64,000 nucleotides of DNA, taken from NCBI RefSeq assembly GCF_014284125.1, contig NZ_JACOFX010000012.1, forward strand, positions 62,001 through 126,000. Direction: 5' to 3'. Under the pieces are notes generated by a model. The model was given only the letters and a program-made list of their open reading frames with translations. It did no database searches and was not told where the DNA came from. Origin of the DNA: Undibacterium umbellatum. GTDB lineage: Bacteria; Pseudomonadota; Gammaproteobacteria; Burkholderiales; Burkholderiaceae_D. A program made the position numbers and the translations under genes. Positions 1 to 8,326 of this stretch are shown piece by piece; position 1 is the stretch's first letter, and each line of letters opens with the position of its first letter.

Positions 1-56
1 TAGAACGACATCAATCCATCGCCATTCTTGATGGTGAATGAAGAAAAGAAACCGAA

Positions 57-632
57 ATGAAACGTCGTTCCGTATTGACGCTACTGGGCAGCATGTCATT
101 GCTGGCTTGCAGCCGCACGCCTGTGGCCTTCAATGGTATAGATATTACTGGTGCCGCCTATGCCAAAGATTTTCTCATGCGCGGGCATGATGGCAAGGAC
201 TACAGCCTGGCCAGTTTCAAGGGCAAGTGCCTGCTGATATTTTTTGGCTTTACCCAGTGCCCGGATGTTTGCCCTACGGCCTTGAGCCGTGCTGTGCATA
301 TACGCAAATTATTGGCTGACAAAGCTGAGCAATTGCAGGTGGTTTTCATTACTATAGACCCGGAAAGGGATACCCCGGAATTGCTGGCACAATATATGAA
401 AGCATTTGACCCTGGCTTCCTGGCCCTGTATGGGGACTTGAAGCAGACACAGGACATCGCGGCTGACTTCAAGGTGTTTTACCAGAAAGTGCCCAGTGGC
501 AGTTCTTACACCATGGACCATACTTCCATTAGCTATGTGTTTGATGCTCAGGGAAAAATTCGCCTGGCTTTAAAGCATGAACAAACAGCAGAACAATGTG
601 CGGCAGATTTGCGTGCACTGATGGCTGCCTGA
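57..632 (+). CDS. SCO1/SenC family copper chaperone lipoprotein
   Basis: Copper chaperone of the SCO family (191 aa), which delivers copper to the CuA site of cytochrome c oxidase from the periplasmic face of the inner membrane. The N-terminus is a lipoprotein signal ending in LLAC (Cys18). The thioredoxin-like domain has the family CxxxC at Cys68/Cys72 (QCPDVCPT) and the third copper ligand at His155 (MDHTS). Length is normal for bacterial SCO. A purine-rich stretch (aagaaaag) precedes the ATG. The next gene encodes a PCu(A)C chaperone; the two families act together in copper loading, so co-transcription is likely. A cytochrome oxidase locus may lie to the left, outside the window. Family assignment is firm; the partner oxidase is inferred. 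Confidence 0.93.
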   Translation: MKRRSVLTLLGSMSLLACSRTPVAFNGIDITGAAYAKDFLMRGHDGKDYSLASFKGKCLLIFFGFTQCPDVCPTALSRAVHIRKLLADKAEQLQVVFITIDPERDTPELLAQYMKAFDPGFLALYGDLKQTQDIAADFKVFYQKVPSGSSYTMDHTSISYVFDAQGKIRLALKHEQTAEQCAADLRALMAA

Positions 633-668
633 ACTACGAATTTGCAAATTAATTTTAAGGAAAAGACT

Positions 669-1118
669 ATGAACAATATCAACAAAATCATGATGGCAGT
701 TGCTGCTTCCGTGTTGGCTATTTCTGCTCAGGCGCAGGTTACGGTCAGTGACGCCTGGGTACGCGCAACTGTGGCGCAGCAAAAGGCAACGGGTGCTTTT
801 ATGCAAATCAAGTCCGTCAAGGACGCACGCTTGCTGGAAGTGCGTTCGCCTGTGGCAGGTGTTGTCGAAATCCACAAAATGGAAATGGCCGACAATGTGA
901 TGAAGATGCGCGCTATCGATACCCTGGACCTGCCTGCCGGCAAGGTGGTAGAACTCAAGCCAGGTTCCTATCACATCATGCTGCTGGACTTGAAAGCCCA
1001 GGTCAAGGATGGCGATGTAGTACCTGTCACCCTGGTTGTTGAAGGCAAGGACAAGAAGCGTGAAACCATAGAAATCAAGGCTACTGCCAAGCCTTTGAAT
1101 CAGACGGCACATCATTGA
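669..1118 (+). CDS. periplasmic copper chaperone PCu(A)C
   Basis: Small secreted copper chaperone (149 aa). A signal peptide ends near AQA at residue 22. The family motif H-x10-M-x21-H-x-M is exact: His69, Met80, His102, Met104. The start at 669 is chosen because aagga lies just upstream and the signal peptide begins there; an in-frame ATG at 642 would add nine polar residues before it. It lies 36 bp after the SCO gene and is followed by a hairpin terminator, so the pair is probably one transcript. PCu(A)C proteins bind Cu(I) and pass it to SCO or directly to CuA. Confidence 0.93.
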   Translation: MNNINKIMMAVAASVLAISAQAQVTVSDAWVRATVAQQKATGAFMQIKSVKDARLLEVRSPVAGVVEIHKMEMADNVMKMRAIDTLDLPAGKVVELKPGSYHIMLLDLKAQVKDGDVVPVTLVVEGKDKKRETIEIKATAKPLNQTAHH

Positions 1119-1137
1119 TGTAGTGCATGCTGAAGCT

Positions 1138-1175
1138 AAAAATCCCTTGCGCCGTGATAGTGCAAGGGATTTTTT
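1138..1175. terminator. bidirectional intrinsic terminator
   Basis: A 10-bp perfect stem (aatcccttgc / gcaagggatt) has an 11-nt loop, with A residues before it and a T run after it. It lies between the converging PCu(A)C and hydrolase genes and can serve both. Confidence 0.85.
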
Positions 1176-1196
1176 ATTGATACATACGGCGCAAAC

Positions 1197-2102
1197 TCAT
1201 TGCACGGTTTTCAAGAACTGATTGAGTGCTTCAGCAAATGCCTGGGGTTGATCCAGCATGGGGAAATGACGAGAATGGTTAATGGCGACGACTTGCAATT
1301 GGGGGGCGCCGTGCAGCAGGGATAGGTAGTAAGCATTCTTGGCTTCCAGGCTGATATTGCGCGAGGCAAAATCGGTTGCGTAGTAAGGGGATATTTCCAG
1401 CAAGGGCACCAGGACTTTGTGCATGTCCTTGCGTAAATCCATGGCGACGATTTCACTGGCATAGTTGGCTGTGGCTACCGGGTCGCTCTTGCTGGTGTGT
1501 CTTGCTGCGCTTTGCGCGAGTTTTTCATCAATCACACCCATCGTACGCATGTACTGCAACTGCATCGCCGCGAATATTTCCGGGGTTGGCGCTGTCATTT
1601 GTGTTTTAAAGCGGGCCGCCAGGGCGGGGCGCTGGTCTGCAGGCGTGTTCTCGGTGCCGGGGGAAATTGGCAAACCATCTACCGCAATGACGCCACGTAT
1701 TAATTCACTATGTTGCTGGGCAAACCAGATTGCCAGCGTGGCACCTATGCTGTGGCCGAGTAGTACGGGTTTGTCGATTTTTTGCGTCTGTATCAAGTCA
1801 AGCAGTGATGCCCTGGCTTTTTCCAGCAGCGGGCCTTCAGTCGCAGCTTGCCCATCAAACCCGGCCAGGGTGACGACATACAGGACATGATCTTTTTCCA
1901 GTTGCCGGACTGTGTCTTGCCACACCCAGGCGCCGCTAGCAAGACCGGGTATCAGTATCATGGGTGTCCCCTGCTTGCCATGGCGCTCTACATGCATGCT
2001 GCCTGCTTGAAAATGATTTACCGCCTCAACTGCATGGGATATGGAACAGAATAAACAGAATGCGCTGTAAGTGAATGCGCGAATGAAGTTCTTGATGTGC
2101 AT
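1197..2102 (-). CDS. secreted alpha/beta hydrolase
   Basis: Alpha/beta-hydrolase fold protein (301 aa) with an N-terminal signal peptide ending near SHA (residue 24), so it probably acts in the periplasm or outside. The oxyanion-side motif is PGLASGAWVW and the nucleophile elbow is GHSIG. The catalytic acid and histidine fit the C-terminal part (NHSRHFPMLDQP, with His near residue 280). The substrate cannot be told from sequence; lipase/esterase or peptidase activity are both possible. It is a single gene, convergent with the copper pair across a shared terminator, and no regulatory site was seen upstream. Confidence 0.85.
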   Translation of the reverse strand: MHIKNFIRAFTYSAFCLFCSISHAVEAVNHFQAGSMHVERHGKQGTPMILIPGLASGAWVWQDTVRQLEKDHVLYVVTLAGFDGQAATEGPLLEKARASLLDLIQTQKIDKPVLLGHSIGATLAIWFAQQHSELIRGVIAVDGLPISPGTENTPADQRPALAARFKTQMTAPTPEIFAAMQLQYMRTMGVIDEKLAQSAARHTSKSDPVATANYASEIVAMDLRKDMHKVLVPLLEISPYYATDFASRNISLEAKNAYYLSLLHGAPQLQVVAINHSRHFPMLDQPQAFAEALNQFLKTVQ

Positions 2103-2157
2103 GATAAGAGGTCTCTTGAGTTTTCAGGATGAAACGGGCTGCTTTACTAGCCTTGTT

Positions 2158-2349
2158 TTATTCAGCTTCGAATATTTTTTCTATCGGTAGCTGGAACAGT
2201 TTTGCTATGCTAAACGCTAGCGGCAGGCTGGGGTCGTAACGGCCAGTCTCGATCGCATTTACTGTCTGGCGTGATACTTCCAGCAGGTCGGCCAACTGGG
2301 CCTGGCTCCATTCACGCTGGGTGCGCAATTCCCTGACGATGTTTTTCAT
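2158..2349 (-). CDS. XRE-family transcriptional regulator (YozG type)
   Basis: Short DNA-binding protein (63 aa) that is essentially one Cro/CI helix-turn-helix (WSQAQLADLLEVSRQTVNAI). It ends in the YozG-like tail LPIEKIFEAE. The start at 2349 overlaps the stop of the upstream membrane gene by 4 bp (ATGA), indicating translational coupling; an earlier in-frame start would run deep into that gene. Pairs of such small regulators with small integral membrane proteins are common, and the membrane partner often modulates the regulator. Repeated operator-like palindromes at the operon promoter suggest autoregulation (inference). Confidence 0.85.
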   Translation of the reverse strand: MKNIVRELRTQREWSQAQLADLLEVSRQTVNAIETGRYDPSLPLAFSIAKLFQLPIEKIFEAE

Positions 2350-2738
2350 TGCGACTTTTCTTTCCAGCTGCGCAGACAGGTAATCACACCCCACGACCCC
2401 ATGATCAAAGACCAGGTCGCAAACATGCTAAGCCTGGGGAAGCCGGTGATTTCCATGAAACCATAGCTGAGGGAGAAGGCGGCTGTGAATGCTGCGCCCA
2501 TGCCCAGGTTTTCCAGGGACCAGATGCGTACATATTCATCCATGCGCTGGAATTGGCGGATGATGGTCCACACCATCAACAAAGCTGGCAGGATGGGGCT
2601 GGCAATCAGCAGGCTGCGCAACGGCCCAGCCTGAACTGAGTCCGCGTAGATGCTGCTGACCGATACAAAGAGGCAATACAGGCCTAGTGTCGCAAACAGC
2701 TCGCGGAAATAAAGGGCCTTGGCTTGTTTCTCACGCAT
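2346..2738 (-). CDS. integral membrane protein paired with XRE regulator
   Basis: Predicted inner-membrane protein of 130 aa with four hydrophobic segments: residues about 13-33, 45-62, 80-97 and 103-119. The loop between the second and third carries a charged patch (RQFQRMDEYVR) seen in membrane partners of YozG-like regulators. The start at 2738 has ggag 6 nt upstream. A longer frame exists to 2831, but an operator-like palindrome (2767-2785) falls inside that stretch, which argues it is leader DNA. Biochemical function is unknown; it is co-transcribed with the XRE gene. Confidence 0.7.
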   Translation of the reverse strand: MREKQAKALYFRELFATLGLYCLFVSVSSIYADSVQAGPLRSLLIASPILPALLMVWTIIRQFQRMDEYVRIWSLENLGMGAAFTAAFSLSYGFMEITGFPRLSMFATWSLIMGSWGVITCLRSWKEKSQ

Positions 2739-2766
2739 GGTTTTCTCCAGACTGGTAGATGGGATA

Positions 2767-2785
2767 AGTAAAGTTTGCTTTACAT
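2767..2785 (-). promoter_or_regulatory. third operator-like copy in the XRE operon leader
   Basis: On the minus strand this reads ATGTAAAG-4 nt-CTTTACT, with gtaaag/ctttac as a perfect inverted repeat. It matches the two sites at the promoter further upstream and lies between that promoter and the first start codon. Confidence 0.5.
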
Positions 2786-2857
2786 GCTGAGGCATAAAAA
2801 ATGCCCTGGAAGCGGGCATGGCTGAATTCAATTCAGCACGGAGTTTTATCTCAATGG

Positions 2858-2916
2858 ATGTAAAGCATGCTTGTCATCATATCTCAAAAAAGAAACATGT
2901 CAAGCACACTTTACAT
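2858..2916 (-). promoter_or_regulatory. XRE operon promoter flanked by two operator copies
   Basis: On the minus strand, a -35 TTGACA (2898-2903) and a -10 TATGAT (2876-2881) are 16 bp apart. Two 20-bp sites of the form ATGTAAAG-N4-CTTGwCAT lie in opposite orientation at 2858-2877 and 2897-2916. They agree at 17 of 20 positions when aligned. One covers the -35 and the other touches the -10, as expected for repression by the XRE protein. Confidence 0.6.
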
Positions 2917-2960
2917 TGCGGGTGATTTTTAGCCGAATTGGGGCAAGGGCAAAATGAAAA

Positions 2961-2990
2961 AGGCTTGCAGAACAATCATTCTGCAAGCCT
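2961..2990 (-). terminator. terminator of ohr
   Basis: A perfect 12-bp stem (aggcttgcagaa / ttctgcaagcct) with a 6-nt loop is followed on the minus strand by a T-rich stretch. It lies 35 bp past the ohr stop. Confidence 0.85.
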
Positions 2991-3025
2991 GGTTGCTTGT
3001 TTCTTTGGGCTCAACAGCCCCAAAA

Positions 3026-3445
3026 TTACACGATATTCAATGTCACTTCGATGTTGCCGCGTGTCGCGTTGGAGTAGGGGCAAACTTCATGTGCCTTGTG
3101 TACCAGTGCTTCTGCTGCAGCGCGGTCCATGCCTGGCAGGCTGATGTTCAAAGTCACGGCCAGTCCAAAACCGCCTTTGCCATTCGGGCCTATGCCAACC
3201 AGGCCATTCACGGAAACATCAGCTGGCAGGGCGATTTTGCCAGCGGCAGCAACAAATTTCATGGCACCGATAAAACAGGCAGAGTAACCGGCAGCAAACA
3301 ATTGCTCAGGGTTAGTACCTTCGCCGCCTGCACCACCAAGTTCTTTTGGTGTTGTCAATTTGACGGAAAGTTGATTGTCGCTTGAAACGGCGCGGCCATC
3401 ACGACCGCCAGTTGCTGTTGCATTTGCTGTGTAAAGTACTTGCAT
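3026..3445 (-). CDS. ohr: organic hydroperoxide resistance protein Ohr
   Basis: Thiol peroxidase of the Ohr/OsmC family (139 aa), which reduces organic hydroperoxides in the cytosol using a lipoyl-dependent thiol cycle. The two redox cysteines are present: peroxidatic Cys57 (GYSACFIGA) and resolving Cys122 (HEVCPYSN). The start at 3445 is chosen because the protein then begins MQVLYTA as in the family; an upstream ATG at 3535 would sit inside the promoter. The regulator gene ohrR is immediately upstream in the same orientation. A promoter overlapped by palindromes lies between them. Confidence 0.96.
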   Translation of the reverse strand: MQVLYTANATATGGRDGRAVSSDNQLSVKLTTPKELGGAGGEGTNPEQLFAAGYSACFIGAMKFVAAAGKIALPADVSVNGLVGIGPNGKGGFGLAVTLNISLPGMDRAAAEALVHKAHEVCPYSNATRGNIEVTLNIV

Positions 3446-3506
3446 GGTGAACTCCTGATATGAATTTAATCGGTTTATTGAATTCGACTGCTGAGTCGAT
3501 GGATGA

Positions 3507-3546
3507 ACTATAGCGAACAATTTAATTGTACGCAATTTAAATTGCG
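3507..3546 (-). promoter_or_regulatory. ohr promoter with OhrR-type operators
   Basis: On the minus strand, a -35 TTGCGT (3530-3535) and a -10 TATAGT (3507-3512) are separated by 17 bp. A perfect 16-bp palindrome, cgcaatttaaattgcg (3531-3546), overlaps the -35. A 13-bp palindrome, acaatt-t-aattgt (3517-3529), fills the spacer. The AATT-centred half sites resemble known OhrR boxes, so binding would block the promoter until OhrR is oxidised. Confidence 0.7.
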
Positions 3547-3609
3547 ATTGTCTTTTTCTATCAACGCGATAGCATCAGTAAGCCAGAGTAGTTCAATCTA
3601 TAGCAAATG

Positions 3610-4062
3610 TTAAGGATTTAATAATTCATTGCGTAAATCACTGAGCTGGCTGCGCAAGTCCATCAGGGTTTCCTTGCTTTGTCCGCTGGCGCAAAGGATT
3701 TTTTGCGGAATATCGAGGGCGGCATTTCGCAGATCCTTGCCTGCTGGTGTCAAAGTGATCCTGACCTGGCGCTCGTCGTTCTTGTCGCGGTGGCGTTGCA
3801 ACAGGCCGTTGGCTTCCAGGCGTTTCAGCAAGGGAGTCAGTGTGCCGGAATCAAGGAACAGGGCATGGCCTATGTCTTTCACCAGCACATCATCCTGCTC
3901 CCATAAGACCAGCATGACGAGGTATTGCGGATACGTCAGGCCCAGGGCATCAAGGATGGGCTTGTAAGCCTTGGTAAGTGCGAGGGAGGATGAATACAGG
4001 GCGAAGCAAAATTGATTTTCCAGTGCCAGCATGTTGACGGGTTTTCCTGCGGGTGTTTTCAT
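3610..4062 (-). CDS. ohrR: MarR-family organic peroxide sensor OhrR
   Basis: Peroxide-sensing repressor (150 aa) of the MarR family. The reactive cysteine is Cys19 in the ENQFCFALYS motif typical of OhrR. A second cysteine at Cys124 makes it a candidate two-cysteine OhrR of the Xanthomonas type, in which an intersubunit disulfide releases DNA. The winged helix spans about residues 55-110, with a wing-like basic stretch RHRDKNDERQV. It is 164 bp upstream of ohr on the same strand; that gap holds the palindromic operators. It may start at ATG 4062 or the internal Met11; the former is used. Confidence 0.93.
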   Translation of the reverse strand: MKTPAGKPVNMLALENQFCFALYSSSLALTKAYKPILDALGLTYPQYLVMLVLWEQDDVLVKDIGHALFLDSGTLTPLLKRLEANGLLQRHRDKNDERQVRITLTPAGKDLRNAALDIPQKILCASGQSKETLMDLRSQLSDLRNELLNP

Positions 4063-4155
4063 TTTGGCACTCTGGCAAATTCATGAATCGATGGTATGCA
4101 GGCATGATAAACAGTTTTTGATGGTGTCGTGTGGCGTTTAGGTAAATAAGCCTGA

Positions 4156-4184
4156 ACTTTCCTGGCTGTTGCGCAAGGTATAAT
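4156..4184 (+). promoter_or_regulatory. pyrF promoter candidate
   Basis: A perfect -10 hexamer TATAAT lies at 4179-4184, with a weak -35 (ctttcc, 4157-4162) 16 bp upstream. An ATG at 4183 overlaps the -10 box, which favours the GTG at 4234 as the pyrF start. Confidence 0.45.
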
Positions 4185-4233
4185 GTCGCCCATTGCGCGT
4201 GCACTGCCACGCACCACTGTAAGAGGTAAAACT

Positions 4234-5052
4234 GTGACTTTCATCGAAAAACTTTCTGCTGCCTGGACAGCCAATAATTCCCTGCTATGCGTAGGCCTTG
4301 ATCCAGATGTCAGCCGCTTTCCGACCGAATTGGCGGGCAATCCAGATGCCATTTATGCATTCTGTAAAACGGTGGTCGATGCCACGGCTGACCTGGCTTG
4401 CTCTTTTAAACCGCAAATCGCTTATTTTGCAGCTCTTCGCGCTGAAGATCAGCTGGAAGAAATCTGCCGCTATATCAAGACTGCTTATCCGCACATCCCG
4501 GTGATACTCGATGCAAAGCGTGGCGATATCGGTGCCACAGCAGAACAGTATGCACGTGAAGCTTTCGAGCGTTATGACGCCGACGCTGTGACAGTCAATC
4601 CTTATATGGGTTTTGATTCCGTCGCACCTTATCTGGAATGGAAAGACCGCGGGGCTATCGTGCTATGCCGCACATCAAACGCTGGCGGCTCGGACCTGCA
4701 ATTTCTTGATGTTGGCGGCAAGCCTCTGTATCAGCATGTTGCCCAGTTGGTGGCCGATAAATGGAATACCAATGGCCAGTGTGCGCTGGTGGTTGGTGCC
4801 ACTTTCCCGAAAGAGCTGGCACAGGTACGTGAAGTGATCGGCGATATGCCCTTGCTGGTGCCTGGTATAGGCGCACAAGGTGGGGATGTGGCGGCTACTG
4901 TACAGGCAGGCAAAACGGCAGCGGGCGCAGGGATGATGATTAATTCTTCACGCGCCATTTTGTATGCCAAGCCTGTCGCCACCGAAAGCGCGGCAGGGGC
5001 TATCCGCCGTGTTGCCCTGGAAACGCGGGACGAAATTAATCTTTATCGTTAA
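4234..5052 (+). CDS. pyrF: orotidine 5'-phosphate decarboxylase (type 2)
   Basis: Last enzyme of de novo UMP synthesis: it decarboxylates OMP to UMP in the cytosol. The 272-aa length and the motif [15 protein letters not shown] place it in the longer type 2 subfamily common in beta-proteobacteria and actinobacteria. The early motif LCVGLDPD and the late phosphate-binding region ([10 protein letters not shown]) are both present. The GTG start at 4234 has agagg 8 nt upstream; an in-frame ATG at 4183 falls on the -10 box of the apparent promoter. It is a stand-alone gene, divergent from ohrR. Confidence 0.95.
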   Translation: MTFIEKLSAAWTANNSLLCVGLDPDVSRFPTELAGNPDAIYAFCKTVVDATADLACSFKPQIAYFAALRAEDQLEEICRYIKTAYPHIPVILDAKRGDIGATAEQYAREAFERYDADAVTVNPYMGFDSVAPYLEWKDRGAIVLCRTSNAGGSDLQFLDVGGKPLYQHVAQLVADKWNTNGQCALVVGATFPKELAQVREVIGDMPLLVPGIGAQGGDVAATVQAGKTAAGAGMMINSSRAILYAKPVATESAAGAIRRVALETRDEINLYR

Positions 5053-5062
5053 TTTAATATCA

Positions 5063-5093
5063 GTGCCGGAATAGTTGTACGCGACCCCGGCAC
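5063..5093. terminator. weak hairpin after pyrF
   Basis: Inverted repeat gtgccgg (5063-5069) / ccggcac (5087-5093) with a 17-nt loop lies 10 bp after pyrF and before the converging gene. There is no clear T run, so terminator activity is uncertain. Confidence 0.35.
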
Positions 5094-5104
5094 AAATCCC
5101 GCGT

Positions 5105-5380
5105 TTATGGCTCTTTATGTAGTTGATTTGCCTGCTGCTGGTTTTCTTTAAGATGAATTGCCAGCAAGATGACGATGAGCTTGAAGATCATGAAGGCAAT
5201 GAAAATGCTCAATGCCAGTGGCAAAATCATCAGGGCGACCGCAATTCCCAGGCATATCACCAGTAAATGCGGCAGCGGCAAGGCCATCGCTGCGACAAAG
5301 GCTTTGCGGCAAAAATAATAAAACTCATGGGCGCTTTTACGCAGCAATATTAAGATTTGGTCGATTTGAGTAGAGCTCAT
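5105..5380 (-). CDS. small membrane protein, unknown function
   Basis: A 91-aa protein I do not recognise. A short amphipathic N-terminus is followed by two closely spaced hydrophobic stretches (about residues 30-52 and 54-76) and a polar Gln-rich tail (KENQQQANQLHK), so it is probably a small inner-membrane hairpin protein. The start codon has ggaaaccaag upstream. It converges with pyrF and is separated by 267 bp without obvious genes from the HDOD gene on the other side. Real coding is supported by the clean membrane topology rather than by any known family. Confidence 0.6.
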   Translation of the reverse strand: MSSTQIDQILILLRKSAHEFYYFCRKAFVAAMALPLPHLLVICLGIAVALMILPLALSIFIAFMIFKLIVILLAIHLKENQQQANQLHKEP

Positions 5381-5647
5381 CTTGGTTTCCTTGGTTTCTT
5401 TGTGTTAGTCAGTGCTGCAATGGATACAGAATATGCTTTCGCAATTATGCTGGCTGCAGCTTTGCGACGAAATGCATGTAGGCAGGATCAAGCGGTGGCA
5501 TAAGCATGATGAAGGGATAGATTTCATCCACCCAGATCTAGCTAGTCAAGGTTGGAATTGAAAAATCATGTAAGCAGGCGTTGCCAAGCCTTAAAAAAAG
5601 GATTTGCCAAGGTACAATAAAAAATCGTCGGCATTCTTATTGCTATC

Positions 5648-6505
5648 ATGACAGACCAAAAAACTACCGAATTCGCTTTTCTGGAAGCATTTACAGCAGA
5701 GTTGTCTGCTAAAAAGCTGGTGTTCCCTACATCCCTTAGTGCGACCATGAAGATAAGGAAGGCACTGAGCCAGCCTGATATTTCGACCGACATGGTTGCA
5801 CGTATCATCGGTACTGAGCCCGTCTTGTCAGCCAAAGTGCTGTATTTGAGTAATTCTGTCATGTTCAATCCCCAGGGGCGAAAAATCGGTGATCTGCGTG
5901 CCGCGACCAATTTGTTGGGATTTTCTGCAATACGCAATATCGCCATTTCCATAGGCATGAAGCAACTGGCAGAGAATAAATACAATGGCAGCCTGTCAGC
6001 GCAAATGGATGGTTTGTGGCGGCGCAGCTTGCGTGTGGCAGCCCTGTCCATGGTGATTGCCAGAACTTATACACGCCTCAGTGCTGACAAGGCCATGTTG
6101 GCCGGGTTGTTGCACGATATAGGCAAATTCTATATTTTGAATCGCGCCAATCATTATCAGGAATTGTTTAGCTCAGAACAGGTTTTGTGGGATTTGATTG
6201 ATCACTGGCATGCCAGCATAGGCAGTGCAATTTTGGAAGACTGGGAGATTTCTGAAGATATTCGGGTAGCGGTGCTGGATCACCGCGATCATCAGCCAGG
6301 TGCAACACATAAAATAGCCTTGATAGACGTCGTGGTGGTGGCAGATTTTCTGGATGCACATTTTGTCGATGAAAGTATCGCAGAGCTGGACTGGAATACC
6401 GTGCCAGCCAGTTTCAAAGTGCTGAATATCGATAAAGATAACATCGATGCCCTGATGCAGGAAACCAGAACTGAACTGGCGCTGGTTCTGAAAGCGATTA
6501 ACTAG
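5648..6505 (+). CDS. HDOD domain signalling protein
   Basis: A 285-aa protein made almost entirely of an HDOD domain (about residues 20-215), a relative of HD phosphohydrolases found in bacterial signalling. The region LLHDIGKFYIL keeps part of the HD motif, and the pattern around EPVLSAKVLYLSNS is typical of the family. HDOD proteins often influence c-di-GMP or stress signalling without a proven enzymatic activity. No ribosome-binding site stands out before the ATG. The gene converges with the LytTR regulator, with only 2 bp between stops. The specific target is unknown. Confidence 0.85.
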   Translation: MTDQKTTEFAFLEAFTAELSAKKLVFPTSLSATMKIRKALSQPDISTDMVARIIGTEPVLSAKVLYLSNSVMFNPQGRKIGDLRAATNLLGFSAIRNIAISIGMKQLAENKYNGSLSAQMDGLWRRSLRVAALSMVIARTYTRLSADKAMLAGLLHDIGKFYILNRANHYQELFSSEQVLWDLIDHWHASIGSAILEDWEISEDIRVAVLDHRDHQPGATHKIALIDVVVVADFLDAHFVDESIAELDWNTVPASFKVLNIDKDNIDALMQETRTELALVLKAIN

Positions 6506-6507
6506 AG

Positions 6508-7254
6508 TTAATTCAGCAAAGCTTTGATGCGTTCATAACCAGCGCGGCTGACTGGGACTTGTGCTCCGTTCTTCAGTACAGCAACCTGGCTATCCTTGCT
6601 GGTTTTTTCTATCGCTTGCAGGGCGTTGAGCTGTAACAAAAAGGATCGATGCACACGCACGAATTTGCTGGCATCAAGTTGTGCTTCCAGTTCAGACAAG
6701 CTCTGGGTTTTCATATGCGACTTGCCAGCTGCATGGATAAGGATGTAGTCATCCTGGGCTTCGACATAGTCTATGCTCGCCAGCGGCACCACATGAACCT
6801 GGCCACGGTCACGTATCAGCAGTCGTTGCAGTTTTTCGCTTTGCTGTGTCAACAATGTTTCTATTGCTTGTGTCGACGATGATGTTTCTTGCGCCAATAA
6901 TTTGCGTGCTTTAGTCAGGGCGTCATCAAAACGTTGTTGTGAAAAAGGCTTTAATAAATAATCAACAGCATGTAAATCAAATGCTTTCAGCGCGTATTGA
7001 TCATAGGCGGTCGTAAAGATGACACCGCTGCGTCTGCCTGTTATTTCCAGCACTTCAAGTCCTGACAATTGCGGCATCTGTATGTCGAGCAAGACCATGT
7101 CAGGATTGAGTTTGCTGATGGCGTCAACGGCTTCCAGCCCGGTTTCGCATTCCCCTACGACTTCTATGTCAGGATGGGAACGCAAGTATTCCAGCGATAA
7201 TCTGCGGGCCAGTTCTTCGTCATCGACGATCAAGACTTGTAAGCGTTTATTCAT
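6508..7254 (-). CDS. LytTR-family response regulator
   Basis: Response regulator (248 aa) with an N-terminal receiver domain and a C-terminal LytTR DNA-binding domain, like AlgR and LytR. The phosphoacceptor is Asp57 (VLLDIQMP), with the acidic pair VDDEE near the start and Lys in LLKPFSQ. The LytTR domain covers about residues 145-245 (YVEAQDDYILIH, FVRVHRSFLL). The start ATG at 7254 overlaps the end of the kinase gene by 8 bp; the frame stays open to 7269. It is the last gene of the operon running from 9400, so it is the presumed output of the LiaF-associated kinase. Confidence 0.92.
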   Translation of the reverse strand: MNKRLQVLIVDDEELARRLSLEYLRSHPDIEVVGECETGLEAVDAISKLNPDMVLLDIQMPQLSGLEVLEITGRRSGVIFTTAYDQYALKAFDLHAVDYLLKPFSQQRFDDALTKARKLLAQETSSSTQAIETLLTQQSEKLQRLLIRDRGQVHVVPLASIDYVEAQDDYILIHAAGKSHMKTQSLSELEAQLDASKFVRVHRSFLLQLNALQAIEKTSKDSQVAVLKNGAQVPVSRAGYERIKALLN

Positions 7255-8314
7255 GATTGTTATGCTCAAAGGGTAAAGTCATTTCCAGGACAAATTTCTC
7301 GTCTGTACGCTGCCAGCTGACGCGCGCCTGCTCGCCATACAAGGCAAAAAAACGCTGACGCAGATTATTCAGGCCCAGGCCATTGCCTGTGCTGTTGCCA
7401 GGAGCGCTACTGACAGGGTTTTCTACCGCAATGTGCAGCCAGCAGTCACGTTGAAATATCGTGACCTTGATGATGCCGCCTTTGGGTAAATTGCGTATGC
7501 CATGCTTGATGGCGTTTTCCAGCAAGGGTTGCAATATCATGGGCGGGATCAGCGCAGTTTCTGCTTCAGTCGTGACTTCAAATTCCATGCCCAATTTTTT
7601 GCCAAAGCGGATTTTTTCCACGGCCAGGAAATTTTCACAGAGACGCAATTCATCATTGAGGCTGATTTTTTCTTTCTCGGCTATCGCCAGGGTTTGCCGG
7701 AAGAAGTCAGCAAGCGCAATCGTCATGGTGCGTGCTGCGACGGCATCAATTGCAGTCAAGGCACTGATGGAGTTGAGGCTATTGAATAAAAAGTGGGGAT
7801 CAATTTGCGAACGCAAGACTTGTAGCTCAGCATCCCTGGCCAACAGGCGTGAGGCCGCTTCACGCCGGTCAGCCTCACGTATATTGTCGAAAGCGATATA
7901 CACATCAAAAGCGAGCAGCGCCAGCAGATAAACAGCAAAACCGGTGATGAAGAACAGCACCGACAAATGGCTGCTCATATGCAGTACTTCTACTTCATCC
8001 AATGCCAGTACCAGTACCTTGTTCCAGCCATAGCACAGTCCTAGCCAACTGATGCCTGAAATCATGGATGCGCTAGCAAAGATCAGGGCAGCCAGACTGA
8101 AACTGCGGCGATTGAACGGTAGAGAGCGGCAAACAAAATACGCCGAAGAAGTCAGAAAACCGCCAAATAAAGCCAGCGGCAGTGAGAATACCATGGCAAA
8201 CGACCAGTTTGCCAGATCCGCCGAGACCAGTAACCTGGCGATCAGCACTCCAGTCATCATCCATGCTGTGATGTAGACCAGAAAGCGGCGCCGATCTGAC
8301 AAAATGGGATGCAT
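7247..8314 (-). CDS. LytS/AlgZ-type sensor histidine kinase
   Basis: Membrane histidine kinase (355 aa). Four to five hydrophobic segments occupy about residues 10-140, with no large periplasmic domain. The His_kinase domain follows, with phospho-acceptor His174 in QIDPHFLFNSLNS, the hallmark of the LytS/AlgZ group. The ATPase domain has the N box LLENAIKHG and the G box GNGLGLNNLRQRF. It is coupled to the response regulator by an 8-bp overlap. The two membrane genes upstream are LiaI/LiaF-like. In Firmicutes LiaF inhibits its kinase; a similar role here is inferred from gene order. Confidence 0.92.
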   Translation of the reverse strand: MHPILSDRRRFLVYITAWMMTGVLIARLLVSADLANWSFAMVFSLPLALFGGFLTSSAYFVCRSLPFNRRSFSLAALIFASASMISGISWLGLCYGWNKVLVLALDEVEVLHMSSHLSVLFFITGFAVYLLALLAFDVYIAFDNIREADRREAASRLLARDAELQVLRSQIDPHFLFNSLNSISALTAIDAVAARTMTIALADFFRQTLAIAEKEKISLNDELRLCENFLAVEKIRFGKKLGMEFEVTTEAETALIPPMILQPLLENAIKHGIRNLPKGGIIKVTIFQRDCWLHIAVENPVSSAPGNSTGNGLGLNNLRQRFFALYGEQARVSWQRTDEKFVLEMTLPFEHNNHE

Positions 8315-8326
8315 AGATCGTTATCT

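Noticed and set aside
1-56. Tail of an upstream gene
   Set aside because: Plus-strand frames end at 3, 31 and 41 and too few codons are visible to identify any product.
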